Assembly: GCF_022347685.1 (NCBI RefSeq)
Contig: NZ_JAKRGF010000003.1
Span: 124,001 to 188,000 of the forward strand
Source: Thalassobius sp. Cn5-15
GTDB taxonomy: Bacteria; Pseudomonadota; Alphaproteobacteria; Rhodobacterales; Rhodobacteraceae
Reading direction: 5' to 3'
DNA: 64,000 nt
Under the pieces are notes generated by a model. That model was not told the DNA's origin. It did no database searches and worked only from the letters and a program-made list of their open reading frames with translations. The translations under genes were made by a program, and so were the position numbers. This document shows, piece after piece, positions 37,057 to 46,231 of this stretch. The number at the start of each line of letters is the position of its first letter. The stretch's first letter is position 1.

Positions 37057-38999
37057 AACGTACCCCCCGTGACACCGCCGACAGCGCCCGCCGCATCACG
37101 CGCCGCGCCCTTCTGCTGGGCGGCGCACAGGTCGCTTTTGGGGGCATGCTGGCGCTGCGCATGCGCTACATGCAGGTCGATCAGGCTGATGAGTTCCGCC
37201 TGCTGGCCGAGGAAAACCGCGTCAAGGTCCGGCTGATCCCACCCGCCCGTGGTGCGCTTTATGATCGCAACGGCGCGGTAATCGCAAAGAATGAACCAAG
37301 CTACCGTATTATCATCACACCCGAGGATGCTGGTGACGTCGATATGGTCATCCGCCGCCTGTCGCATCTGATTGATCTGGACCCTGAGGATCTGGCCAAA
37401 GCGCGGAAAGAAATTCACAAGCATCGCGGCTCCCCCTTCCGGCCGGTGACCCTTGCGGATCGGGTCAGCTGGGAAGCAATCAGCCGCGTCGCCGTGAATG
37501 CCCCTGCCCTCCCCGGCATCACACCGGAGGTGGGCCTGTCACGCAACTATCCGCTCGGCCCTGATCTGGCCCATGTGGCGGGCTATGTCGGGCCTGTGTC
37601 TGATTACGATCTGTCGAAAATCGACGCACCGGACCAACTGCTGCTGATCCCACGTTTTCAAATCGGCAAAGTCGGCGTTGAGGCAAAACTGGAAGAGAAC
37701 CTGCGCGGCAAGGCAGGCAACAAACAGGTGGAGGTCAATTCCGCCGGGCGCGAAATGCGCGAGTTGAACCGCCGTGAAGGACAGCCCGGTGCCAACCTGC
37801 AGCTGACCATTGATCACCGGCTGCAAAACTACGCACAGGCCCGTCTGGGCCGCGACAGTGCTGCCGCGGTGGTGGTTGACTGTGACACCGGCGATATCCT
37901 TTGCGCGGCGTCTGCACCCAGCTTTGATCCCAATCTCTTCGTGCGCGGCATTTCTGTCCGCGATTACCGCGAGCTGACCGAAAACAAATATCGACCACTG
38001 GCCAACAAGGCTGTGCAGGGCCTCTACCCGCCCGGGTCGACCTTCAAGATGGTCACGATACTCGCCGCGCTGGAGGCGGGGGAGGTCACGCCAGACGAAA
38101 CCGTCTATTGCCCCGGTCATATGGAGGTCGCGAACCGCCGCTTCCACTGCTGGAAACGCGCGGGACACGGTCAGGTGGACCTGATAACCTCGCTGCGCGA
38201 AAGCTGTGACGTTTATTTCTATGAGCTGGCCCTGCGCGTGGGGATCGAGAAAATTTCGGCCATGGCGGAAAAACTAGGGCTAGGGCAACGCTATGACCTG
38301 CCAATGTCCGCGATCGCCCGTGGCCGTGCCCCCACCAAAGAATGGAAACAGTCCAGCTTCGGTCAGGACTGGGTGGTGGGCGACACGGTCAACGCCTCTA
38401 TCGGGCAGGGTTTTGTGCTGGCGTCACCGCTACAACTGGCGGTGATGACCGCGCGAATGGCCAGCGGCAACTATGTGGCGCCACGGCTGATCAAATCGGT
38501 TGATGGCGTCGAGCAGGTGGTCGAGGCCAGCACACCGCTGGACATCAACCCCAACCACCTGCGCATGGTGCGCCGTGCAATGTATGCGGTCAGCAACCAC
38601 CGCAAAGGCACCGCCTATAAATCCCGCATCATCGCAGATGACATGCAGTTGGCGGGCAAGACCGGTACCAGTCAGGTCCGTAACATCACCGCGGAGGAGC
38701 GCCGCCGTGGCGTGACCCGTAACGAGGATCTGCCCTGGGAGCGTCGTGACCATGCGCTGTTTGTGAACTTCGCCCCCTATAACAACCCGAAATATGCCGT
38801 GGCTGTGGTGGTCGAACATGGCGGCGGCGGTTCCACCGTTGCCGCCCCTATTGCACGCGATATCACGCTGCAGGCGCTTTATAACGGCGACCCGCCGCTA
38901 GAGGCTTATCCGAAGGCTGCACGGTCCAAGGCAAAGGCCCAACAGGACCGCCTGCGCCGCGAACGCCGCGCGTTCCTCAACCGTGAGGACCGCGCATGA
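37053..38999 (+). CDS. mrdA: penicillin-binding protein 2
   Basis: The transpeptidase of the elongasome, 648 residues. An N-terminal membrane helix (ALLLGGAQVAFGGMLALRM) precedes the dimerisation domain (IPPARGALYDRNGAVIAKNE). The transpeptidase domain has the catalytic Ser in YPPGSTFKMV near 327, an SxD motif in LRESCDVYFYEL near 383 and KTG in LAGKTGTSQV near 537. The ATG at 37053 overlaps the mreD stop (ATGA) and follows GGGGG; an alternative start at 37038 adds five residues. It overlaps rodA by four bases. Confidence 0.96.
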   Translation: MKRTPRDTADSARRITRRALLLGGAQVAFGGMLALRMRYMQVDQADEFRLLAEENRVKVRLIPPARGALYDRNGAVIAKNEPSYRIIITPEDAGDVDMVIRRLSHLIDLDPEDLAKARKEIHKHRGSPFRPVTLADRVSWEAISRVAVNAPALPGITPEVGLSRNYPLGPDLAHVAGYVGPVSDYDLSKIDAPDQLLLIPRFQIGKVGVEAKLEENLRGKAGNKQVEVNSAGREMRELNRREGQPGANLQLTIDHRLQNYAQARLGRDSAAAVVVDCDTGDILCAASAPSFDPNLFVRGISVRDYRELTENKYRPLANKAVQGLYPPGSTFKMVTILAALEAGEVTPDETVYCPGHMEVANRRFHCWKRAGHGQVDLITSLRESCDVYFYELALRVGIEKISAMAEKLGLGQRYDLPMSAIARGRAPTKEWKQSSFGQDWVVGDTVNASIGQGFVLASPLQLAVMTARMASGNYVAPRLIKSVDGVEQVVEASTPLDINPNHLRMVRRAMYAVSNHRKGTAYKSRIIADDMQLAGKTGTSQVRNITAEERRRGVTRNEDLPWERRDHALFVNFAPYNNPKYAVAVVVEHGGGGSTVAAPIARDITLQALYNGDPPLEAYPKAARSKAKAQQDRLRRERRAFLNREDRA

Positions 39000-40135
39000 G
39001 CTATCTTGAGTATGCTGTCAAAACCGTGCCTTCCGGCCTGCGGAAGGTATTGCACCTGAACTGGCCACTGGTGCTGCTGCTGACGGCGGTATGTTCAGTT
39101 GGTTTCATGATGCTCTATTCCGTGGCCGGAGGATCGTTCCAGCCATGGGCAGAGGCGCAGATGAAACGCTTCGGCCTTGGCATGGCGGTGATGTTCTTTG
39201 TCGCTATGGTACCGATCTGGTTCTGGCGCAATCTGGCGGGGGTGGCCTATCTGGCCTCGCTGGCCTTGTTGCTATTTGTCGAACTCTTCGGTGCGGTCGG
39301 CATGGGGGCTCAGCGCTGGATCGACCTTGGCTTTATGCGCCTGCAGCCGTCCGAGATGGCAAAAATCACTCTGGTGATGCTGCTGGCAGCCTACTACGAC
39401 TGGCTGCCGATGAAAAAGGTATCCCACCCAATCTGGGTGGCGCTGCCGGTGTTCCTGATCCTGCTGCCCACCGCCTTTGTGCTGCAACAACCGGACCTTG
39501 GCACCTCGCTTCTGCTTGTCTTTGGCGGCGCGGCGATGATGTTTTTCGCTGGTGTGCACTGGGCTTATTTTGCAGCGGTGATTGGCGTCGGGGTGGGACT
39601 GGTGACGGCAGTGTTCCAAACCCGTGGTACGCCATGGCAACTTCTGAAAGACTACCAGTATCGCCGCATCGACACCTTTCTGGATCCTGCCAGTGATCCC
39701 TTGGGCGATGGCTATCACATCACCCAGTCAAAGATCGCGCTAGGATCAGGCGGCTGGACCGGACGCGGCTACATGCAAGGCACACAGTCACGGCTGAACT
39801 TCTTGCCCGAGAAACACACCGATTTCATCTTTACCACACTGGCGGAAGAGTTCGGCTTTGTCGGTGGCTTCTCCCTCCTATCTCTTTATGTGCTGATCAT
39901 CCTGTTCTGCGTTGCATCGGCGATTGCCAACCGCGACCGGTTCTCTTCGCTGCTGACACTGGGGATTGCGGTGACGTTTTTCCTATTCTTTGCGGTGAAC
40001 ATGTCGATGGTTATGGGGCTGGCGCCGGTTGTGGGCGTGCCCCTGCCGTTGGTCAGCTATGGTGGGTCGTCAATGCTGGTCCTGCTGGGCGCCTTTGGCC
40101 TTGTGCAAAGTGCCCATGTGCACAGACCCAGATAG
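38996..40135 (+). CDS. rodA: peptidoglycan glycosyltransferase RodA
   Basis: The SEDS-family polymerase partner of PBP2. The 379-residue membrane protein has about ten helices. Family landmarks are GAQRWIDLGFMRLQPSEMAKI near residue 102, QQPDLGTSLLLVFGG near 163, QSKIALGSGGWTGRGYMQGT near 243, LPEKHTDFIFTTLAEEFGF near 272 and the C-terminal PLVSYGGSSML. It is the last gene of the shape operon. The stop codon lies in a 13-bp tandem duplication that continues past the gene. Confidence 0.96.
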   Translation: MSYLEYAVKTVPSGLRKVLHLNWPLVLLLTAVCSVGFMMLYSVAGGSFQPWAEAQMKRFGLGMAVMFFVAMVPIWFWRNLAGVAYLASLALLLFVELFGAVGMGAQRWIDLGFMRLQPSEMAKITLVMLLAAYYDWLPMKKVSHPIWVALPVFLILLPTAFVLQQPDLGTSLLLVFGGAAMMFFAGVHWAYFAAVIGVGVGLVTAVFQTRGTPWQLLKDYQYRRIDTFLDPASDPLGDGYHITQSKIALGSGGWTGRGYMQGTQSRLNFLPEKHTDFIFTTLAEEFGFVGGFSLLSLYVLIILFCVASAIANRDRFSSLLTLGIAVTFFLFFAVNMSMVMGLAPVVGVPLPLVSYGGSSMLVLLGAFGLVQSAHVHRPR

Positions 40136-40159
40136 CTGGCCCAGATAGCTGGCCAGATA
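40127..40159. repeat. 13-bp tandem repeat at the rodA stop codon
   Basis: The unit CCCAGATAGCTGG occurs at 40127-40139 and again at 40140-40152, followed by the partial copy CCAGATA. The first copy contains the rodA TAG stop codon. It looks like recent replication slippage. Confidence 0.9.
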
Positions 40160-40165
40160 ACGGAT

Positions 40166-41005
40166 CTATATCTGCGAGATCCCCAACACCTGCCGCAGCA
40201 CCTGTTGCACGGGTCGGCGGCTGTCCCGTTGCCATGACAGCAGCCCAACCTGCCGCTGTGCGGATCCAAGCGGCGTGAAATCCACCCCCGCGTGACGACG
40301 CAGGAGCCCCGCCCATTTTGGCACCACCGCTTGGCCGACGCCATCCTCTACCAGCTGGGCAATGGTTTCCAGCGCGTCCATCTCACATAGGAAACGCGGG
40401 CTGCCAAACTGCTGCTGCAACACGCGGTAGCACATCGCCCCACCCCATGCCGCCCGAGCATAAAGTAAAAAGGGCAGATCTGCTGCCCCGTCCTTCGGCA
40501 TCAGCAATCCGACAGGTTGCTTTGTCAGCGGGTCAAACCGCAGAGCCTTCGGCACAGCAAAGGGTGGCGCAACAAGCAACGCCGCATCCAGCCGTCTCTG
40601 CATGAACGCCTCATACAGCTCCGCCGAAGCTCCAGGGGTCAATGTCAACTCCACCTCCGGCGCATGCTGTTTCAGCCCCTGCACCAGATCTGCCGCATGA
40701 TCTGCAAGCGCGGTTGACACAGCGCCCAACCGCAACATCCCTTTCAACTGATCGCGCGCCAGGATCTGCGGCAGGCCTGCATGGATCGCCACCATGCGCC
40801 TCAGCTCGGGCAAGAGTGCCTCGCATTCTGGCGTGGCTGCCATCCCGCGCCCAAAGCGCAGCAACAGCGGCACCTGCAACTGCGCCTCCAGCGCATCCAC
40901 CCTCTGAGAGACCGCAGCGGGCGTTACGCCCAACCGTCGCGCCGCACCAGCAAGCGAGGCCTCTTCGACGGCTGCAATCAATGTTTCAACAAACCGCAAA
41001 TCCAT
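40166..41005 (-). CDS. LysR family transcriptional regulator
   Basis: A 279-residue regulator. The N-terminal winged helix-turn-helix is clear: MDLRFVETLIAAVEEASLAG, then AARRLGVTPAAVSQRVDALE (recognition helix), then LQVPLLLRFGRGM. The periplasmic-binding-like effector domain follows (GMLRLGAVSTALADHAADLV near 88 and GVGQAVVPKWAGLL near 225). It is divergent from the VOC-ghrA pair across a 96 bp gap that contains an inverted repeat, so it probably controls them and itself. The effector is unknown. Confidence 0.9.
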   Translation of the reverse strand: MDLRFVETLIAAVEEASLAGAARRLGVTPAAVSQRVDALEAQLQVPLLLRFGRGMAATPECEALLPELRRMVAIHAGLPQILARDQLKGMLRLGAVSTALADHAADLVQGLKQHAPEVELTLTPGASAELYEAFMQRRLDAALLVAPPFAVPKALRFDPLTKQPVGLLMPKDGAADLPFLLYARAAWGGAMCYRVLQQQFGSPRFLCEMDALETIAQLVEDGVGQAVVPKWAGLLRRHAGVDFTPLGSAQRQVGLLSWQRDSRRPVQQVLRQVLGISQI

Positions 41006-41012
41006 AGATTTA

Positions 41013-41038
41013 CTTATGTTTGAAAATATAAAAATAAG
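41013..41038. promoter_or_regulatory. candidate LysR-type operator
   Basis: CTTAT (41013-41017) and ATAAG (41034-41038) form an imperfect, AT-rich inverted repeat in the divergent gap between the LysR gene and the VOC gene, as expected for a LysR box. Confidence 0.35.
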
Positions 41039-41101
41039 CTACCCTTTCGGGCAGTATCCCCATTATGCCTGAGTAAACCAAGACCTGACGGAGCCACTCG
41101 C

Positions 41102-41524
41102 ATGACCCAACCCTTCAGCTATTTTCACCTTGCCTATCATGTAGATGACCTTGAAAAGGCGCGCGCTTTCTACGGTGAGCTTCTGGGCTGTGAAGAGGGA
41201 CGCAGCACCGACACTTGGGTTGATTTCAACTTCTTCAGTCATCAGATCAGCCTGCACCTTGGGCCGGTGTTTGCAACCGCCAATACAGGCAAGGTGGGCG
41301 ATCATATGGTGCCGATGCCCCACCTTGGGGTGATCTTGCAGGCCGACGTGTGGCACGCGCTGGCGGACAGGCTGACCGCCGCAGGTGTCACCTTCACCAT
41401 CGCCCCCACCACACGTTTCAAGGGCGAACCAGGCGAGCAGCACACGATGTTTTTCCATGATCCTGCGGGCAACCCGATTGAGATCAAGGGCTTTGCCGAT
41501 ATGGCTGGAGTTTTTGCCACATGA
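41102..41524 (+). CDS. VOC family protein (glyoxalase/dioxygenase superfamily)
   Basis: A 140-residue protein with two beta-alpha-beta-beta-beta units of the vicinal oxygen chelate fold. FSYFHLAYHVDDLEKARAFYGELLGCEEGR supplies the first metal His near residue 8. HTMFFHDPAGNPIEIKGF, near the C-terminus, carries the second-module His and the metal-binding Glu. The reaction is not readable; such proteins include lactoylglutathione lyases and extradiol dioxygenases. It overlaps ghrA by four bases, suggesting a joint role, possibly in handling 2-oxoaldehydes or 2-hydroxyacids, under the divergent LysR. Confidence 0.85.
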   Translation: MTQPFSYFHLAYHVDDLEKARAFYGELLGCEEGRSTDTWVDFNFFSHQISLHLGPVFATANTGKVGDHMVPMPHLGVILQADVWHALADRLTAAGVTFTIAPTTRFKGEPGEQHTMFFHDPAGNPIEIKGFADMAGVFAT

Positions 41525-42450
41525 TCAACGTTCTCTTTGCCGCCCGCGCCGAACGCTGGAACACCTACGCCCCCGAACTGACCCGCGCATTTGCTGCAGC
41601 GGGTTTGAAGGTGGACCTGCAACAGGAATTTGCGCCTGACGTGGTGGACTACATCATCTACGCTCCGAACTCTGACCTGCAGGATTTCACGCCCTATAGG
41701 CGCTGTAAGGCAGTGCTGAACCTCTGGGCGGGGGTGGAGGCGATTGTCACCAATCCAACCCTGACGCAACCACTGACCCGCATGGTCGACCATGGGCTGA
41801 CGCAGGGCATGGTGGAATGGGTGACCGGCCATGTGCTGCGCTATCACATTGGGATTGACCACAATCTGGAGCATCAGAAGGGCAAATGGCAGCGCAAACT
41901 GCCCCCCCTGTCACGGGATCGGCCAGTGACAATCCTTGGCATCGGTGCGCTTGGCAGTGCCTGCGCCACCACGCTCGCTTCCCTCGGATTTCCCGTCACA
42001 GGATGGAGCCGGTCACCTAAAGAGATCAACGGGATCACCTGCCTCTCAGGCGATGCAGGTCTGAAACAGGCGCTGGAAACTGCACAGATCGTGGTGACCC
42101 TGCTGCCACTAACATCAGGAACAGAGAACCTTCTGAATGCAGAACGATTGTCCTGGCTGCCGCATGCCGCTTGTCTAATCAACCCCGGACGTGGGCCGCT
42201 CATTGATGACGATGCACTGTTAGCAGCACTCGACAGCGGTCAGATCGCACGTGCCACACTCGATGTGTTTCGGGTGGAGCCGCTGCCTGCAGATCATCCC
42301 TATTGGTGGCACCCGCGCGTCACTGTCACGCCGCACATCGCCGCTGACACACGCCCTGCAACCGCGGCCGAGGTAATCGCCGACAATGTCAGCCGGTCAG
42401 AGCGCGGTGTGCCTCTGCGTTATCTGGTCGACCGATCGGTAGGGTATTGA
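41521..42450 (+). CDS. ghrA: glyoxylate/hydroxypyruvate reductase A
   Basis: NAD(P)H-dependent reduction of glyoxylate and hydroxypyruvate. The 309-residue protein belongs to the D-2-hydroxyacid dehydrogenases. Its nucleotide-binding GIGALGSACATTLASLGFPV lies near residue 140 and is followed by WSRSPKEI, where the Arg is typical of NADPH preference. Further landmarks are LLPLTSGTENLLN near 197, LINPGRGPLIDDDALLAAL near 217 and VTVTPHIAADTRP with the catalytic His near 280. Glyoxylate is also a product of the ethylmalonyl-CoA pathway, a possible physiological link, but the gene is far from those genes. Confidence 0.9.
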   Translation: MINVLFAARAERWNTYAPELTRAFAAAGLKVDLQQEFAPDVVDYIIYAPNSDLQDFTPYRRCKAVLNLWAGVEAIVTNPTLTQPLTRMVDHGLTQGMVEWVTGHVLRYHIGIDHNLEHQKGKWQRKLPPLSRDRPVTILGIGALGSACATTLASLGFPVTGWSRSPKEINGITCLSGDAGLKQALETAQIVVTLLPLTSGTENLLNAERLSWLPHAACLINPGRGPLIDDDALLAALDSGQIARATLDVFRVEPLPADHPYWWHPRVTVTPHIAADTRPATAAEVIADNVSRSERGVPLRYLVDRSVGY

Positions 42451-42520
42451 GCGCGCAATTATGCGTATTTGGGGAACGTTGAAACCCCTTTCAATGCTCC
42501 AGAAATATTCCAAAATCCCT

Positions 42521-43312
42521 CTAACGCAGGCGCGGCGGCTTTTCGGGATCCATGCCAGGAGCGGTTAATCCAACCTCCTGCACCTCTTCGGGCTGGGGCA
42601 GATCAAACCGAAGGCCCCACTGCGCTAGCTTCGCCGCCAGAGGGTCTGCGGCGCGCAGAAAGCTGACGTCCAGCGCCCCTGCCTCGATCCCCGAAAAAGT
42701 CAGCGCCTCGGACACGGCTTGTGCCAACGAATCCTCAGCCCCCGGCACCGCGTCGATAAAGGCCAAAAGGTGATTGCGCGCGCCCCCTTCATAGGTCGCG
42801 CCAGCCAGATAGGCAGAATGCGCCAACCCGCTGGCGATGGCCAGCTTGGCATCAAGCGCAGTTAGCAACGCCTCTGGCAAGCCCAGCGGCCGACCGATCT
42901 CTTCGATGCGCGCCTCTGCCTCCTCGGGTGCCTGACCAAGTGTGTCGTGCAGCCAGCTGACCGCCTCTGCCGGGATCAGGATCGACGACGGCGCCACATC
43001 CAGATTGACCCCCAGACCGATGCCCTGCCCTGCCAGAAGGGCCGCAATCATCCGACCCGACAGGGCGGCATAAGGCGCCTCCTGTCCGACAAACTGCGCC
43101 AGCCGGTCCTCACGGTCAAAAATCAGCACAAAACGGTTGTCCGACACCTCAAACAATTCGGGCGTGATCTGATCGCCCTCCGCCTCAGTCGCCAAAAGCA
43201 GGAACATCTCACTATCTGCAAGGCGTTCATAAAACCGCAAACGCACAGCATCATCGCTGCTATCAGCGATCATTGCGCCGTGGGCTTGATCAAGTGCTGT
43301 AAGGTCGGTCAT
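42521..43312 (-). CDS. SseB family protein
   Basis: A 263-residue protein related to SseB, first described through enhanced serine sensitivity in E. coli. The N-terminal half (RFYERLADSEMFLLLATEAE, then FEVSDNRFVLIFDREDRLA and PYAALSGRMIAALLAGQGIGLGVN) is the SseB core fold. The C-terminal half (LDAKLAIASGLAHSAYLAGA onward) matches the C-terminal SseB-like domain, where the sequence turns to proline-rich residues at the end. No enzymatic motif is seen. It is convergent with ghrA and divergent from the UDG gene. Confidence 0.82.
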   Translation of the reverse strand: MTDLTALDQAHGAMIADSSDDAVRLRFYERLADSEMFLLLATEAEGDQITPELFEVSDNRFVLIFDREDRLAQFVGQEAPYAALSGRMIAALLAGQGIGLGVNLDVAPSSILIPAEAVSWLHDTLGQAPEEAEARIEEIGRPLGLPEALLTALDAKLAIASGLAHSAYLAGATYEGGARNHLLAFIDAVPGAEDSLAQAVSEALTFSGIEAGALDVSFLRAADPLAAKLAQWGLRFDLPQPEEVQEVGLTAPGMDPEKPPRLR

Positions 43313-43387
43313 GGGGGACTTCCGGCAATTGTGATTTGCCCTGCGGTAGCCTGCGCGTCAGCTTAGGGCAAGGGAGGAGACCGGAAA

Positions 43388-44008
43388 ATGTCACAGGACT
43401 TGCAACAAGACATCGCTGAGTGCCGCCTGTGCCGCGACCGGTTTGCTGTCACCAAAACCGCCCATCGCCCGCGACCTGTGCCATGGTTTCGCCCCTCGGC
43501 GCGCTTGTTGATCGCAGGACAGGCACCGGGGATGCGGGTGCATGAAAGCGGCGTGCCCTTTGACGACCGCTCTGGTGACCGGTTGCGCGACTGGCTGGGG
43601 ATTGGACGCGATCTGTTCTATGATCAGGCTCAGGTGGCCTGTGTGCCAGCGGCGTTTTGCTTTCCCGGCTATGACGCCAAGGGATCTGATCTACCGCCCC
43701 CCAAAATCTGCGCCCAGACTTGGCAAGATCGGGTGATGGCAGAACTGCAGTCAGTGCGGCTGACGGTATTGGTCGGCGGCTACGCCCATAAAGGTCATCT
43801 GGGATTGCGCACCGGCGTGACCGAGACTGTGCGCAACTGGCGCGACCATGCGCCGGATGTGTTTGTCCTTCCCCATCCCAGCTGGCGCAACACCGGCTGG
43901 ATCCGTAAAAACCCGTGGTTTGAGGCAGAGCTGCTGCCGCAGTTACGCGCCCGTATAACTGAGATATTGCAACCGGACATTGCCGCCGCCCATAACGCAC
44001 AGGTTTAG
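43388..44008 (+). CDS. uracil-DNA glycosylase family protein
   Basis: A 206-residue member of the uracil-DNA glycosylase superfamily. An N-terminal CRLCRD cysteine pair could bind an iron-sulfur cluster, as in family 4 enzymes. The active-site motif is LLIAGQAPGMRVHESGVPF near residue 40. The second motif is VLPHPSWRNTGW near 160. The deviation from the usual GEAPG to GQAPG and the divergent middle make the substrate uncertain: it may remove uracil or another damaged base. It is monocistronic and divergent from sseB. Confidence 0.82.
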   Translation: MSQDLQQDIAECRLCRDRFAVTKTAHRPRPVPWFRPSARLLIAGQAPGMRVHESGVPFDDRSGDRLRDWLGIGRDLFYDQAQVACVPAAFCFPGYDAKGSDLPPPKICAQTWQDRVMAELQSVRLTVLVGGYAHKGHLGLRTGVTETVRNWRDHAPDVFVLPHPSWRNTGWIRKNPWFEAELLPQLRARITEILQPDIAAAHNAQV

Positions 44009-44139
44009 GCCGAAAAAGCAGGCTGATCACTGCGTGGTGACGCGAGGAAACTTGCCCCAACAATACGAATAGCCTAATCCTTAAATATCCCGTTGGAACA
44101 AGAGCATAGGCTCTGGCGGGCCAAGAGGCAGGAGACAAT

Positions 44140-45387
44140 ATGTACCGCGTTTGGAATTTCATCACCAACTATTCCCTGTTGTTGATATTTGGGGCGGTGA
44201 TTGCCCTGATCTGGGCCAACATCGACCCGCACAGCTATCACGCTTTTGTCGAATTCAAGATCTGGGATCATGCCCCAATCGGGCATTATCACCACGGCCA
44301 TCGCACGTTGACTTTGCACTATCTAGTTAACGATATTTTGATGGCCTTTTTCTTTGCCATCGCGGCCAAAGAAGTGTGGGAGGCTGTCGCCCTGAAAAAC
44401 GGCTCGCTGCGCGGCAAGAAGGCGGCAACGCCTTTATTTGCGACGGTGGGTGGCATGGTCGGGCCGATCTCTGTCTATCTGGGTCTGGCGCTGATCTTTG
44501 GCTCTGACACATATGAAGCGGTGAAGAACGGCTGGGCGATCCCGACGGCGACGGATATTGCCTTTTCCTACCTCGTGGGCCGTATGGTTTTTGGCGGCGG
44601 CCACCCCGCCGTGCGCTTCCTGCTGTTGTTGGCGATTGCCGATGATGCGGCGGGGCTGATCATTCTGGCAGTGTTCTACCCGTCCGGTGAACTGCTGCCG
44701 CAGTGGCTGCTGTTGTCGTTGGGCGCCGCAATTGCGGTTTATGTGCTGGCCAACTGGCTGCCGCGTCGCATGGATCGCGGTAATCAGGGGCGGCCCAATT
44801 CCACCTGGATTCGCAAAAACCTTGGCTTCTGGCCCTACCTTATCGCTGCCTGCGCCAGCTGGTACGGATTTATGAAGGCGGGCATTCACCCTGCCCTTGG
44901 CCTGTTGCCAATCGTACCAACAATTCCCCACGCCGAACGCGCCTTTGGTATTTTCAGCGAGGCGGAAAGCTACCTCACCGACCTTTTGAACCAGATTGAA
45001 CACGCGCTGAAACATCCGGTTGAGGTGGTTCTGTTCTTCTTTGGGCTGCTGAACGCAGGCGTCGAATTTTCGGCAATTGGAGAACCCACATGGCTGGTTC
45101 TGGCTGGCCTGATGGTGGGCAAACCATTTGGCGTACTACTGTTCGGTTTCATCGGGGCGCATGTGCTGAAACTGGGTCTGCCGCAGGGGATGCGCACACC
45201 GGATCTCTTTGTGATCGGCTGCATCTCGGCCATCGGCTTCACCGTGTCACTGTTCATCGCAGCGGTCGCTTTCCCCCCCGGTGAGGTGCAGGATGCCGCT
45301 AAGATGGGCGCGCTGTTTAGCTTTGCCGCCGCGATCATGTCATGGATCGCTGGTAAGCTTCTGCGGGTCGAAAAGCACGAGCTTTGA
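44140..45387 (+). CDS. nhaA: Na+/H+ antiporter NhaA
   Basis: Electrogenic exchange of sodium and protons at the inner membrane. The 415-residue protein has about twelve helices. The NhaA core is present: WAIPTATDIAFSYLVGRMVF near residue 128 and LLLLAIADDAAGLIILAVFY near 165, with the paired Asp residues of the ion-binding site, and AIGFTVSLFIAAVAF near 365. It is somewhat longer than E. coli NhaA (388), partly through a His-rich loop (HAPIGHYHHGHR) after the first helix that might sense pH. AGGAG precedes the start; a terminator follows. Confidence 0.93.
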   Translation: MYRVWNFITNYSLLLIFGAVIALIWANIDPHSYHAFVEFKIWDHAPIGHYHHGHRTLTLHYLVNDILMAFFFAIAAKEVWEAVALKNGSLRGKKAATPLFATVGGMVGPISVYLGLALIFGSDTYEAVKNGWAIPTATDIAFSYLVGRMVFGGGHPAVRFLLLLAIADDAAGLIILAVFYPSGELLPQWLLLSLGAAIAVYVLANWLPRRMDRGNQGRPNSTWIRKNLGFWPYLIAACASWYGFMKAGIHPALGLLPIVPTIPHAERAFGIFSEAESYLTDLLNQIEHALKHPVEVVLFFFGLLNAGVEFSAIGEPTWLVLAGLMVGKPFGVLLFGFIGAHVLKLGLPQGMRTPDLFVIGCISAIGFTVSLFIAAVAFPPGEVQDAAKMGALFSFAAAIMSWIAGKLLRVEKHEL

Positions 45388-45412
45388 TTTCATCCATTTA
45401 CGAAACAATCAT

Positions 45413-45442
45413 GAAAAACCGATGCCTCTGGTGTCGGTTTTT
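45413..45442 (+). terminator. terminator after nhaA
   Basis: GAAAAACCGA and TCGGTTTTTC form a 10-bp inverted repeat with a TGCCTCTGGTG loop; the arm supplies the T run. Confidence 0.7.
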
Positions 45443-45571
45443 CAACATTAGGCCTTAATTTTGCCCCTTTGCCCGTGCCATACTCTAATCAAAAGCCCGG
45501 AGTGACCGTTTTATAAGGTATCGGATGCCCCAACAACACCCTCTGGGAGAGCAGCAAAGCACAGGCCGCAC

Positions 45572-46231
45572 ATGCTTGAGTTTGAAAATGTCAGCAAGTC
45601 CTTCTGGACCGGCACCCAACGCAAGGTGATTCTGGAGAAGGGATCATTCCGTGTGGATCTGGGGCAATCACTTGGCATTCTGGCACCCAATGGCACTGGC
45701 AAAACCACACTGATCAACATGATGGCCGGTCTGGAAAAACCAGATGAGGGCATTATCCGCCGGTCTTCCCGCGTATCCTTCCCGCTGGGATTTATGGGTG
45801 GCGTGGTGGGCAAGCATACGGCGGTGGAAAACAGCCGCTATATTGCCCGTCTCTATGGGCTAGATCCTGATTACGTCGAAGCGTTCTGTCGCTGGCTGTG
45901 TGGACTGGGGGAATACTTTGACCAACCGCTTGGCACCTATAGTTCAGGGATGCGGGCAAGGTTTTCTTTCTCGCTGCTGCTGGCACTGGATTTCGACATT
46001 TACCTGATTGATGAGGGGATGCCGGGATCCACGGATGTGGAGTTCAACCGCAAAGCAGGCGATATCCTGCGAGAGCGTTTGGAGAAGACAACCGTGATTA
46101 TTGTCTCGCATCAGGCGCAGACACTGGAACAATTTGCCCGTTCCGCCGCTGTTCTGATGAACGGCAAGCTACATATGTTTGACACCTTGGAAGAAGCGAA
46201 ACAGCTCTATGACTATGAAACCCAAGGCTAA
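45572..46231 (+). CDS. kpsT: capsular polysaccharide export ATPase, KpsT type
   Basis: The ATPase of an ABC-2 polysaccharide exporter. The 219-residue protein has FENVSKSFWTGTQRKVILE at its start, Walker A LGILAPNGTGKTTLINMM near residue 35, the KpsT-like GFMGGVVGKHTAVENSRYIARLYG near 72, a signature LGTYSSGMRARFSFSLLLAL near 118, Walker B DIYLIDEGMPGSTD near 142 and the switch His in VIIVSHQAQTLE near 172. It overlaps the KpsE-like gene. No KpsM-type permease gene lies beside it, so the membrane subunit must be encoded elsewhere if the exporter works. Confidence 0.9.
   Translation: MLEFENVSKSFWTGTQRKVILEKGSFRVDLGQSLGILAPNGTGKTTLINMMAGLEKPDEGIIRRSSRVSFPLGFMGGVVGKHTAVENSRYIARLYGLDPDYVEAFCRWLCGLGEYFDQPLGTYSSGMRARFSFSLLLALDFDIYLIDEGMPGSTDVEFNRKAGDILRERLEKTTVIIVSHQAQTLEQFARSAAVLMNGKLHMFDTLEEAKQLYDYETQG

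Noticed and set aside
44026-44033. CTGATCAC after the uracil-DNA glycosylase gene.
   Set aside because: It is a single imperfect copy next to an unrelated gene and has no TTAGCGC element nearby.
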